A DNA stretch of 36,755 nucleotides from Psittacicella hinzii (lineage in GTDB: Bacteria > Pseudomonadota > Gammaproteobacteria > Enterobacterales > Psittacicellaceae). Position numbers and translations under genes: made by a program. Positions within the stretch are counted from its first letter, which is position 1; every line of letters begins with the position of its first letter. The stretch spans positions 1 to 36,755 of the forward strand of contig NZ_NRJG01000068.1 in the NCBI RefSeq assembly GCF_003585935.1. Reading direction: 5' to 3'. The notes under the pieces are model-generated. The model had not been told where the DNA came from. It did no database searches and worked only from the letters and a program-made list of their open reading frames with translations. Positions 1 to 7,714 of the stretch are shown in pieces.

Positions 1-4
1 GCAG

Positions 5-35
5 AAAAAATCAAGCTTTTTAAGCTTGATTTTTT
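5..35. terminator. bidirectional intrinsic terminator
   Basis: The perfect 8-bp stem TCAAGCTT/AAGCTTGA has a TTT loop and is flanked by A6 and T6, so it can work in both directions. It probably ends a gene lying to the left of the window. Confidence 0.85.
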
Positions 36-127
36 CATATTTTTCAATATTTTAATCTAAATTATTGATTATTGAAGACTTTAAATTTTCGGGAAATTAG
101 GCTAAAATACAACTCAAATAAAAATAG

Positions 128-143
128 TGTGATCTGGATCACA
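128..143. promoter_or_regulatory. CRP (cAMP receptor protein) binding site
   Basis: TGTGATCTGGATCACA fits the CRP half-site pattern TGTGA-N6-TCACA exactly and is nearly fully palindromic, with AT-rich flanks. No protein gene starts within 450 bp on the right. The nearest possible target is a short transcript ending at the hairpin at 263-294, or a gene left of the window. Confidence 0.75.
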
Positions 144-204
144 CTTTTGCATATATTTTTAGGATTTTAGTTGAGTAAATTTGTAGCTACATAAAAATAC
201 TGTT

Positions 205-294
205 ACAATTAGATAAAGCTTTATGTAAGTTTGAACAGCATAAAGTGATTATGTACTTACTACAGGAGAGAATAATGTTTTCTCCTGCTTTTTT
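205..294 (+). ncRNA. candidate small RNA downstream of the CRP site
   Basis: Seen: a CRP box centred at about 135, a weak -35-like TTGAGT at 171-176 with an A/T-rich -10 region near 192-198, and a terminator at 263-294, with no ORF over 30 codons between them. This spacing would give a CRP-activated transcript of roughly 90 nt. The start point is inferred, and I recognise no known sRNA family. An alternative is a leader for a tiny ORF at 274-357, whose ribosome site would lie inside the terminator stem. Confidence 0.3.
263..294 (+). terminator. intrinsic terminator
   Basis: The stem CAGGAGA/TCTCCTG has an 11-nt loop and is followed by C and T6. It would end a short transcript starting downstream of the CRP site. 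Confidence 0.7.
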
Positions 295-571
295 ATGCTC
301 AAAATTTTACTGGAGTATGCAAAGAAATAAAAGCCTCTCTTTTTGCAAAAATGTATGAAAATTTTATAAATTATTTGGTCTTGATTTTCAATAACTTAAA
401 TAAAAAGTTAAAAATTTCTTTGTAAGAAAATCTTGCAAATTTAACAAAAGATAATTCTTCTAACTCCTGAAATTATCAGGAGTTTTAACATATATAAAAT
501 TTGCAACTTGCAAAAATTGCAGCAAAGGCTGCAAATATTCCAAGTTTTTCGCATTTTTGCCCTATTTTACA
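295..571. other. gene-free AT-rich spacer with one hairpin
   Basis: No convincing gene. A perfect 9-bp hairpin (AACTCCTGA/TCAGGAGTT, 462-484) followed by a short T run may be a second terminator insulating the downstream operon. Confidence 0.5.
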
Positions 572-599
572 TTGAGATAAAAAAGTAGTAAGATATAAA
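572..599 (+). promoter_or_regulatory. sigma70 promoter of the amino-acid-binding protein gene
   Basis: A -35 TTGAGA (572-577), a 16-bp spacer and a -10 TATAAA (594-599), each one or two bases from consensus. Transcription would begin near 605, leaving a leader of about 190 nt before the start codon at 797. Confidence 0.65.
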
Positions 600-602
600 C
601 AT

Positions 603-796
603 ATCAGGCAAGGAAGTTAAAAGAATGCTTACCTGATGCACCTCTAAAGTAATGTTTAGAGGTTTGGTTTTTAGGTGGAAACGCCGACCTATATTTTTAC
701 GATTGATTAAATACAGATTTTATATCCCACCTACGAATTAATAATAGACGCAGGGGCATGAAGAACTTGCTGCCTGCCTGATACTAGGATTTTATT
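603..796 (+). promoter_or_regulatory. structured mRNA leader, possible riboswitch or attenuator
   Basis: Several helices are visible. ATCAGGCA (603-610) can pair perfectly over long range with TGCCTGAT (775-782), just upstream of the AGGA ribosome site. Alternatively ATCAGG can pair locally with CCTGAT (632-637). ACCTCTAAA/TTTAGAGGT (640-663) followed by TTTGGTTTTT is a terminator-like hairpin. TAGGTGG (672-678) can pair with CCACCTA (727-733) or form a smaller local hairpin. Mutually exclusive closing helices over about 180 nt are typical of cis-regulatory RNAs. I looked for lysine, glycine, TPP, cobalamin and FMN riboswitch core motifs and did not find them, so no class is assigned. Confidence 0.45.
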
Positions 797-1555
797 ATGA
801 CTAACAAATTTTCTGTTTATGCTTTAGCAGCTGTGACTGCACTTTCAACTTTAACTACTAATGCTTTTGCTAATGGTGATAAAACTTACGTGGTAGCTAC
901 CGAAGCTGGTTACGCTCCGTATGAATACTTAGATAGTAAAGGTCATATTGTAGGTTTTGATATTGATTTAATTAACTACGTATGTAAACATGCTGGAATT
1001 AAATGTAAAGTTGAAAACCAAGGCTTTGACGCGCTAATTCCTAACTTAAAATTTAAGAAAGTTGATATTGCGATTGCCGCAATTACCGTAACACCAGAAC
1101 GCGCAAAACAAGTAGCATTTAGCCAAGAATACTTACCTGGTGCTGGCTATAGCTACTTAACTTTAACCAATAACAACTATGCTTCAGTAAATGATCTTAA
1201 AGCTGTAGGTTATCAAAACGGTACTTTAGCTGGTAAATATCTAAGTGAAAAAACTAAAGCTAAAACCGTAACTTACGATACGTATGACACGGCTTTATTA
1301 GATTTAAAAGCAGGCAGAATTAATGCTTTATTTGCAGATGCAGCAGTTGTTGCTAAATATGCAGAGAACGACAAAAACTATAAAGTATATGGTGAAGCTG
1401 TAGTTGATCCAATTTTAGGTCAAGGTTTAGCTATTGCCGTACACCCAAAAAATAAAGATCTATTAGCTAAAATTAATGCCGCTCTTGCCGAAGCTAAAAG
1501 CTCAGGCTTTATTGAGCAATTAAAAGCTAAATATGGTGTAACTCACGCTGAATAA
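797..1555 (+). CDS. periplasmic amino-acid-binding protein (ArtI/ArtJ-like, SBP family 3)
   Basis: This is the solute-binding subunit of a polar amino-acid ABC importer, working in the periplasm. Residues 1-25 form a signal peptide ending in NAFA before NGDKTY. The mature protein begins with the family signature (VVATEAGYAPYEY, then IVGFDIDLI) and has the second hallmark VDIAIAAITVTPERAKQV, closest in my memory to the arginine-binding ArtI/ArtJ group. Its length of 252 residues is normal. Arginine, lysine or ornithine is a likely ligand but is not proven. No permease or ATPase gene is adjacent, so partner subunits must be encoded elsewhere. The ribosome site is AGGA at 786-789. Expression is probably controlled through the structured leader at 603-796. 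Confidence 0.9.
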   Translation: MTNKFSVYALAAVTALSTLTTNAFANGDKTYVVATEAGYAPYEYLDSKGHIVGFDIDLINYVCKHAGIKCKVENQGFDALIPNLKFKKVDIAIAAITVTPERAKQVAFSQEYLPGAGYSYLTLTNNNYASVNDLKAVGYQNGTLAGKYLSEKTKAKTVTYDTYDTALLDLKAGRINALFADAAVVAKYAENDKNYKVYGEAVVDPILGQGLAIAVHPKNKDLLAKINAALAEAKSSGFIEQLKAKYGVTHAE

Positions 1556-1799
1556 TACTTGGATTTGGTGTAAAGAGATCTTCCTTAGTTTGCTTTGTGT
1601 TTTAACTAAGACTTTTCCAATACCGGAATGGATTGGTAGAAAGTTTCTTCGAGAGATCTAATACTCTAGAAAAGATTTCAAGTACCCAAAAACTTAAGCC
1701 CCATAATTACTTTGTCTGTAATTCTCTCTAATTCTTTTAGGTGTTTTCCTAAAATTGAATCTCCTTATAATTGTGGATTTACATTCTATCTCCGAAATT
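1556..1799 (+). other. 3' untranslated region with hairpins
   Basis: About 240 bp separate the stop codon from the terminator. Possible hairpins are CTTAGTT/AACTAAG (about 1584-1608) and CCAAT/ATTGG (about 1618-1637). No ORF is credible. The region could yield a 3'UTR-derived RNA, but nothing identifies one. Confidence 0.3.
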
Positions 1800-1828
1800 A
1801 AAAGTGTACTCTTGAGTGCACTTTTTTT
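1800..1828 (+). terminator. intrinsic terminator of the binding-protein gene
   Basis: AAAAGTGTACT pairs with AGTGCACTTTT with one G-T wobble, and T7 follows. Confidence 0.75.
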
Positions 1829-2332
1829 ATTGGAGGTAGATTTTTACTGGTAATAAGTTTGGTATTCGTGGAAGATTTTGTATTGTGAGATTTGTTGTGC
1901 GGTGCTTGTGGTACAGCTCAGTTGATAAAGTTATGTTGAGTGGGTTATGCAGCGTGAGCTCTGTGCGTGAGCTATATTCTGGTGGGTAGTTTGAAGTAAA
2001 AGTTAGATTTGATTTTGGTGTACAGCTCATGGCAGTTCATTTTTTAGCTCTGGTGTAATGTATTATTTCAGAGATCTAGTTTAGGTAAGGTTTGTAGGAT
2101 TAGCTGAAGCAAATGTGATTATCTGAAATATGATGGTAAATCTGGGTGGTTTACAAGATTATGTTATACATTAAGTTGTTAATAATTAATTACAATCTGC
2201 ATAAAATTTAAAAAAGTGTGACGTAGTTGGCAAATCCGCAAATATGTTTTTACAAGCGCTTTAAAATAGATTATTCTATAGATGTAAGATAACAGAGATA
2301 CTTTTAACCACTTATTTTTTACCACCCCCTCA
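1829..2332. other. gene-free spacer
   Basis: No convincing gene on either strand; a 67-codon minus-strand reading frame here lacks a ribosome site and looks random. GCGTGAGCT recurs about 15 bp apart near 1953-1973. The promoter for the next small gene may lie at about 2250-2280. Confidence 0.4.
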
Positions 2333-2345
2333 TAAGGAGGAGACT

Positions 2346-2537
2346 ATGATTTTCTTAAGTTTTAGTGCATTATTTAGTCTCTTTATTTCGTTTTTACTTA
2401 TTGATCCTACAAGTGTATTAGGAGTAATTGCAGTAGTATTACTAGCAATTCCTATTCAAGTTGCTGTATGGTTCTTAAGTGCAGTAATCTACTCATACTT
2501 TGCAGATCAAGTGTATGGTAAAGATAAAGTTAAATAA
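2346..2537 (+). CDS. small two-helix membrane protein, function unknown
   Basis: A 63-residue protein with two hydrophobic stretches (about residues 2-20 and 23-52) and a short charged tail, YGKDKVK, which suggests a hairpin inner-membrane peptide. It has the strongest ribosome site in the window (AAGGAGG, 7 bp before the ATG), so translation is likely. It stands alone between terminators. I do not recognise the family. Small membrane peptides often modulate transporters or envelope stress, but nothing here indicates a partner. Confidence 0.6.
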   Translation: MIFLSFSALFSLFISFLLIDPTSVLGVIAVVLLAIPIQVAVWFLSAVIYSYFADQVYGKDKVK

Positions 2538-2661
2538 CTTTAAGGCTCGTTCTTAAAAATTTAACCTCTAAATCCTTCTTACATTCATGCGTTGTTTTAG
2601 TGACAAACTAAGTTCTACTTGAGGTTAGGAGTAACTAAAAGCTAACGTGTATATATAAGCC

Positions 2662-2688
2662 AAAAGCAGCTAGTGATAGCTGCTTTTT
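2662..2688. terminator. bidirectional intrinsic terminator
   Basis: AAAAGCAGCTA/TAGCTGCTTTT with a GTGA loop. It serves the small membrane protein gene (plus) and tag (minus), which converge on it. Confidence 0.85.
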
Positions 2689-2713
2689 GGATTTTAAACC
2701 AGAAGAGAAAAAA

Positions 2714-3316
2714 CTAGAACAGTTTTTTCTTACCATAAGTTTTTACTAATTTGGCATACTGCGGACAACTTGGATCATGGGGATTAATCATCCCAATGGC
2801 CTGCATATAGGCTAAAATCGTAGTTGGTCCAACATATTTAAATCCCCAAGCACGTAGTTGCTTACTGATTTTCTCTGCTAGAGGTTCGTACACCTGCTTA
2901 TAGGTTTCTTGAATTTTGTCGGGATCTGGGATCTGCATTTGGAAATCCACATGCAACCATAACCAGTGCGCAAAGTCGATTCCTTGAGCTTGTATTTTTA
3001 AAAACATTTGTGCATTGTGACGCATGGCATAAATTTTTAATTTATGGCGAACAATTGCGGGTTCTTGGCAAAGCATATCAAGCTGATAATTAGTAAACTG
3101 CGCTAGTTCGCTCGGAACAAAATTAGCAAAAGCCTGATAGAGTGCTTGGCGCTTTTGCAGGACAACCGACCAACTTAGACCTGCTTGTTGACATTCAAGC
3201 ATGAGTAAAGCAAATAGCTGGTGATTATCCGTAATAGGTACTCCCCATTCTTGATCATGGTATGCATGATCGAGAGGATGTTTAAGCCAAGAACAAAAAT
3301 TTGTAGTTTCAGTCAT
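2714..3316 (-). CDS. tag: DNA-3-methyladenine glycosylase I
   Basis: A base-excision repair enzyme that removes 3-methyladenine from alkylated DNA. Its 200 residues match E. coli Tag (187) along the length: YHDQEWGVP near residue 19, ECQQAGLSW with the base-binding Glu, IRHKLKIYA, and GFKYVGPTTILAYMQAIG. The zinc-binding residues of Tag appear kept as an N-terminal Cys8 and His20 and a C-terminal His-x3-Cys (about His180 and Cys184). The ribosome site before the ATG is weak. The gene is transcribed alone, between the terminator at 2662-2688 and the adk terminator. Confidence 0.95.
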   Translation of the reverse strand: MTETTNFCSWLKHPLDHAYHDQEWGVPITDNHQLFALLMLECQQAGLSWSVVLQKRQALYQAFANFVPSELAQFTNYQLDMLCQEPAIVRHKLKIYAMRHNAQMFLKIQAQGIDFAHWLWLHVDFQMQIPDPDKIQETYKQVYEPLAEKISKQLRAWGFKYVGPTTILAYMQAIGMINPHDPSCPQYAKLVKTYGKKKLF

Positions 3317-3467
3317 AACTAATACTATTAGACACTAACAACCTTAAGCATTTGTAGCTTAACTATAACTACTTAGATTGTGTATTTATGAGGTTTATGC
3401 AGGTAAAGTCGTAGACCATAAACGGATGGTATTTAAGATTTGCTTAGAGCCTGCATAAGTAAAAGGA

Positions 3468-3490
3468 AATCCCCCGCAATGCGGGGGATT
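3468..3490 (-). terminator. intrinsic terminator of adk
   Basis: GC-rich 10-bp hairpin AATCCCCCGC/GCGGGGGATT. On the minus strand it is followed by TTTCCTTTT and lies just past the adk stop codon. Confidence 0.85.
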
Positions 3491-3505
3491 AAACCTCTAA
3501 ACATC

Positions 3506-4198
<693 letters not shown>

Positions 4199-4225
4199 TT
4201 AATAATTAGTAAAACCATAATTGCA

Positions 4226-4247
4226 GACTCTAAACAAGTTTAGAGTC
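4226..4247 (-). terminator. hairpin between prfA and adk, possible weak terminator
   Basis: GACTCTAAAC pairs with GTTTAGAGTC. No T tract follows on the minus strand, so it may instead be an mRNA processing or stability structure in a prfA-adk transcript. Confidence 0.45.
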
Positions 4248-4254
4248 AGACGCC

Positions 4255-5343
4255 TTATAGAGTTTCACTACCGATCATTTCTTTTAATTGATCTGCTTGG
4301 AATTCTTGAACAATAGGTTGAATTAGCGGATCTAAGTTACCGTCCATAATGTCATCTAGACGGTAAAGAGTTAAGTTAATACGGTGATCTGTTACACGTG
4401 ATTGTGGGTAGTTGTAGGTTCTAACTTTGTCAGAACGGTCACCAGAACCTAAAAGGTTACGACGTGTTTCAGATACTTCTTGGTTACGTTGGTCGATAAT
4501 GCCTTGTTGGATACGTGACGCTAACACACTTAAAGCTTTAGCTTTGTTTTTGTGTTGTGAACGTTCATCTTGACACTCAACTACAATTCCTGTTGGAATG
4601 TGCGTAATACGTACAGCCGAGTCCGTTTTGTTAATGTGCTGACCACCAGCACCTGATGCACGGAAAGTATCAATACGTAAATCTGCAGGGTTGATTTCTG
4701 GCATTTCAGCTTCAGGTAATTCAACAAGTACAGCTACAGTACATGCTGAAGTGTGAATACGACCTTGTGATTCAGTTTTTGGCACACGTTGTACACGGTG
4801 ACCGCCTGATTCGAATTTTAGATTCGAATACACCATATCACCAGAAATGTGCAGCACGATTTCTTTGTAACCACCTTGTTCAGAATCTGAAGAAGAGATT
4901 ACTTCGTAGCGCCAACCTTTACGCTCACAGTAACGTGAGTACATACGGAAAAGGTCTCCACAGAAAATACCAGCTTCATCACCGCCCGTACCGGCACGGA
5001 TTTCAAGGAATACGTTGTATTCGTCATTCGGGTCTTTAGGAATTAGGTGTAACTGTAAAGCATCTTCAACTTTAGCTAGTTCTTCTTCATTTTGTGCTAA
5101 TTCCATTTCTGCTAGTTCAGCCATATCTGGATCTTCTAACAGTTCTTTAGCCCCTTCGATATCATTTTTTAATTGTTGCCAGTGCGTAAAATCTTTTACT
5201 ACTGGTTCTAAGCTTGAGTATTCTTTTGAATACGCACGGAATTTGTCCTGATCGCTAATAATTTCGGCGTCTCCGAGTAAGTGTTGTAACTCTTCGTAAC
5301 GATCTACCAGGACTTGTAGTTTTTCAACTAAACTCTGTTTCAT
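4255..5343 (-). CDS. prfA: peptide chain release factor 1
   Basis: Class I release factor that terminates translation at UAA and UAG. Its 362 residues match E. coli RF1 (360) end to end. The codon-recognition tripeptide appears as PKT in [18 protein letters not shown] (PAT in E. coli), and GGQ at 233-235 lies in [13 protein letters not shown], with [16 protein letters not shown] after it. The ATG start gives MKQSLVEKL, aligned with the E. coli N-terminus. prmC/hemK, which methylates GGQ and often follows prfA, is not here; adk follows instead. Confidence 0.97.
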   Translation of the reverse strand: MKQSLVEKLQVLVDRYEELQHLLGDAEIISDQDKFRAYSKEYSSLEPVVKDFTHWQQLKNDIEGAKELLEDPDMAELAEMELAQNEEELAKVEDALQLHLIPKDPNDEYNVFLEIRAGTGGDEAGIFCGDLFRMYSRYCERKGWRYEVISSSDSEQGGYKEIVLHISGDMVYSNLKFESGGHRVQRVPKTESQGRIHTSACTVAVLVELPEAEMPEINPADLRIDTFRASGAGGQHINKTDSAVRITHIPTGIVVECQDERSQHKNKAKALSVLASRIQQGIIDQRNQEVSETRRNLLGSGDRSDKVRTYNYPQSRVTDHRINLTLYRLDDIMDGNLDPLIQPIVQEFQADQLKEMIGSETL

Positions 5344-5447
5344 AATAAATCAAAGTAAGACTAGCCGGGTAGCTCACTTGGCTTACCAGAGAGTACTCTT
5401 TTGCGACTAGGAAATAGATTAATCGGTATGTAGTATACAGGTAAATA

Positions 5448-5453
5448 ATTATA
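5448..5453 (-). promoter_or_regulatory. candidate extended -10 promoter of prfA
   Basis: On the minus strand the sequence reads TGCTATAAT, an extended -10 (TG-n-TATAAT), about 105 bp before the prfA start. No good -35 is visible, as is usual for extended -10 promoters. The same GTGCTATAAT string recurs on the plus strand at 9919-9928. Confidence 0.45.
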
Positions 5454-5568
5454 GCACAAGGGCAAGGAGAAAATAGAGAATTATGCGGATAATTAATTGC
5501 TTTTAGGAGTAGATTTCTCCTTTGTAGCATGAATAATTTTGGGGTAACGGCTCATTACTATAATGCAG

Positions 5569-5709
5569 ATAAGAACACTGACTAGCAAGGAAAGTACTAC
5601 CTTATCAGTAAGGCACACTTCATAAGTAAAGCACTATCTTATAAGAAAAGCACTAACTCATAGGTAAAGCTCTACCTCATGAGTAAAGTACTAGCTCATA
5701 AGTAAAGCC
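5569..5709. repeat. degenerate 19-bp tandem repeat, about 7 copies
   Basis: Units approximate ATAAGTAAAGCACTAACTC and begin near 5585, 5604, 5622, 5641, 5660, 5679 and 5698 (the last partial), with a diverged unit at 5569. Copies differ by 2-6 bases. The array fills the spacer between ydfG and prfA and abuts the ydfG terminator hairpin. Confidence 0.8.
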
Positions 5710-5733
5710 TTTTAGTGTAACTAAAAGGCTTAA
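5709..5733 (-). terminator. intrinsic terminator of ydfG
   Basis: CCTTTTAG/CTAAAAGG stem around TGTAA, at the end of the 19-bp repeat array. On the minus strand it lies just past the ydfG stop codon. Confidence 0.6.
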
Positions 5734-5743
5734 AAAAGAAAAA

Positions 5744-6514
5744 TTAATCTTCGAGTTCTACGCGGAAGTCTTTTTTATCAACACGTAATGGGTTGAAGCT
5801 TTGTGCTGTATGCATAACTTCTAATGAGTTGATGTTTACGTGTTTTGGCGTGTTGATTAAGTAGCTAACAATATCAGCGATATCTTCTGAAGTTACATAA
5901 TCAATGTTCTCGTATACGGCTGCAGCTTTTTGGGTATCTCCATTAAAGCGCACTTCTGAGAACTCTGTACCACCACATAAACCTGGTTCAATATTAGTCA
6001 CTCGTACTCCTGTACCTACTAAATCAGCACGCAGGTTAAAGCTAAATTGACGAATGTAAGCTTTTGTAGCGCCGTAGACGTTACCGCCTGGATATGCATA
6101 AGTACCAGCAATTGAACCAAAGTTAATAATATAACCGGTATGACGTTTTACCATTTGTGGTAAAACTAAAGCTGTAAGATTAGTTAAACCTACCACATTG
6201 GTATTAATCATTTGTGCCCAGTTATCAAGATCTGCTTTATAAGCTGGATCTAAGCCTTTAGCTAGACCGGCATTGTTCACTAAAACGTCAATGTTTTGTA
6301 AGTCAGCAGGCAAGCTAGCAAGAGCTGCTTTCATCGCTGCTAAATCTTGAATATCAAAAGCAAGCGGAGTAAAAGTATCAGGATATGCTGCAGCAAGATC
6401 TGCTAGTTTTTCTGGACGACGACCTGTACCAATTACTCGATGACCTTCTTTAAGTAAACGTAGAGCAATTGCTTTCCCAAAACCAGCAGTTGCTCCTGTA
6501 ACTAAAACTATCAT
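5744..6514 (-). CDS. ydfG: short-chain dehydrogenase, YdfG family (3-hydroxy acid / malonic semialdehyde reductase)
   Basis: NADP-dependent oxidoreductase of the SDR superfamily. E. coli YdfG reduces malonic semialdehyde and oxidises serine, allo-threonine and other 3-hydroxy acids. The 256 residues match it almost throughout: MIVLVTGATAGFG (cofactor loop), GRR at 31-33 (NADP preference), NNAGLA, and the catalytic Ser134, Tyr147 and Lys151 in GSIAG and VYGATK. EPGLCGGTEFSEVRF also matches. The last 10 residues are extra. It is a single gene with its own terminator, not cotranscribed with kdsB because a terminator lies between them. Confidence 0.92.
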   Translation of the reverse strand: MIVLVTGATAGFGKAIALRLLKEGHRVIGTGRRPEKLADLAAAYPDTFTPLAFDIQDLAAMKAALASLPADLQNIDVLVNNAGLAKGLDPAYKADLDNWAQMINTNVVGLTNLTALVLPQMVKRHTGYIINFGSIAGTYAYPGGNVYGATKAYIRQFSFNLRADLVGTGVRVTNIEPGLCGGTEFSEVRFNGDTQKAAAVYENIDYVTSEDIADIVSYLINTPKHVNINSLEVMHTAQSFNPLRVDKKDFRVELED

Positions 6515-6614
6515 ATTATCTCCGATTAGAGTTGAAGGGGAGAGGATAAAATCCCTTATATTGTACTCTTTTTTCTCAGGTTTTGCAGACTAGTGCTAAA
6601 AATAGCTATACAAC

Positions 6615-6639
6615 AAAAGCGAGAGTTACCTCTCGCTTA
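6615..6639 (-). terminator. intrinsic terminator of lpxK-kdsB
   Basis: AAGCGAGAG pairs with CTCTCGCTT around GTAA, and TTGTT follows on the minus strand. It lies past the kdsB stop codon. Confidence 0.8.
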
Positions 6640-6685
6640 TGTAAATGCTTAATCTTAAGTCTAAGCTCAAGCCTAAGCACAAGTC

Positions 6686-7714
6686 TTAAGCACTATATTT
6701 TTGTCCAAAGCTCGCTAAGAAACGTTTATATGATTCTTGATCGAGGTTTTTCGCATTAGTGCCAGCTGGAGCATGATTGTTCCAGTAGTCTGCTTTTAAC
6801 GCTTGCGCTTGTGCAAGTTCTTCAGCTGTGTCCACTCCCACAAAGCCACGACCAGCAATGAGCATAAGAGCAATTTGGTAGCCGTTTTCTAGAACTTTGA
6901 GTTGTTCTAGTGACTCTACATGTGCTAAAGGAGTCATTGGTAAGTTTTTGTACTCACGAATAAATTTAGCACGATAACAATAAACCCCTGCGTGTTTAAT
7001 GTAAGTCATTTGCTCTGGAGCAACTTCACGTGGGTATGGCAATAAACTACGTGAGAAGTAGAGTGCTAGACCATAGTTATCGGTTACTACTTTTATCGCA
7101 TTCGGTGACGCAATTTTCTCGCTATATGGTTGTGGTTGCCCGATCGTAGCCATTTTAATTTTTGGATTACGGCTTTCGCTTGCCACAAAGTACGCTACTA
7201 AATCATTGATTACTTGTGGATTAAAGAAAGGTTCATCACCTTGCACATTAACAATGATCTCTTCGTCACTTAAGCCTAGTTTATCAATTGCTTGAGCAAT
7301 GCGTTCAGTACCATTAACTAAATCACTGTCAGTCATTACCACTTGTACGCGCTCGGTAACCTTTTGCTCTTGCGCAAAAGCTAGTACCGATTCTTTAATC
7401 GGCTCGTGATCTGTTGCAACGATTACATCTATACCTGTTTGTAAAGCTGAGTAAACTACTGTATTAATTAAATTCCAGTCGTCAAGATTTAATAGCGGTT
7501 TACCAGGTAAACGCGTTGAAGCAAAACGAGCTGGGATTACAATTTTATATTTGTGTTCTGTAGCTTTTAAGCGGAAAATACCGTTATCAATTTCATATAC
7601 GTGCTGACGGTCAGCAGTAGTTACGTGCGTAGCGTCTAATTGATACAGTGGTTGTTTAGTTACTGGACATACTAGTCCAGTAAGCGGAGTACCAGTTAAA
7701 AGTTCTTGACTCAT
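6686..7714 (-). CDS. kdsB: CMP-Kdo synthetase with N-terminal YcaR/Trm112-like domain fusion
   Basis: Activates Kdo by making CMP-Kdo from CTP and Kdo, for the inner core of LPS, in the cytoplasm. Residues about 55-335 are a full KdsB (E. coli 248): YKIVIPARFASTRLPGKPL, VNVQGDEPF, NAIKVV, ALYFSRSLLPYPR, HAGVYCYRAKFI and GVDTAEEL. Residues about 1-52 are not part of KdsB. LTGLVCPVTKQPL followed by VYEIDNGIFRLK matches the small UPF0434/YcaR family, which in enterobacteria is encoded by a separate gene just upstream of kdsB. Here the two are one protein. As in many YcaR relatives, only one cysteine of the zinc pair is kept. The ATG lies in a 4-bp ATGA overlap with the lpxK stop, so translation is probably coupled. 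Confidence 0.93.
   Translation of the reverse strand: MSQELLTGTPLTGLVCPVTKQPLYQLDATHVTTADRQHVYEIDNGIFRLKATEHKYKIVIPARFASTRLPGKPLLNLDDWNLINTVVYSALQTGIDVIVATDHEPIKESVLAFAQEQKVTERVQVVMTDSDLVNGTERIAQAIDKLGLSDEEIIVNVQGDEPFFNPQVINDLVAYFVASESRNPKIKMATIGQPQPYSEKIASPNAIKVVTDNYGLALYFSRSLLPYPREVAPEQMTYIKHAGVYCYRAKFIREYKNLPMTPLAHVESLEQLKVLENGYQIALMLIAGRGFVGVDTAEELAQAQALKADYWNNHAPAGTNAKNLDQESYKRFLASFGQKYSA

Noticed and set aside
274..357. 27-codon ORF with an AGGAG-like site
   Set aside because: Its ribosome site and start lie inside a terminator hairpin, and the peptide has no recognisable character.
603..782. Lysine riboswitch in the leader
   Set aside because: Length and position fit, but the conserved core motifs I know are not present (CGCCGA is there but in the wrong context).
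1827..2030. 67-codon minus-strand reading frame
   Set aside because: No ribosome site, odd composition, and it overlaps the terminator T run; probably random.
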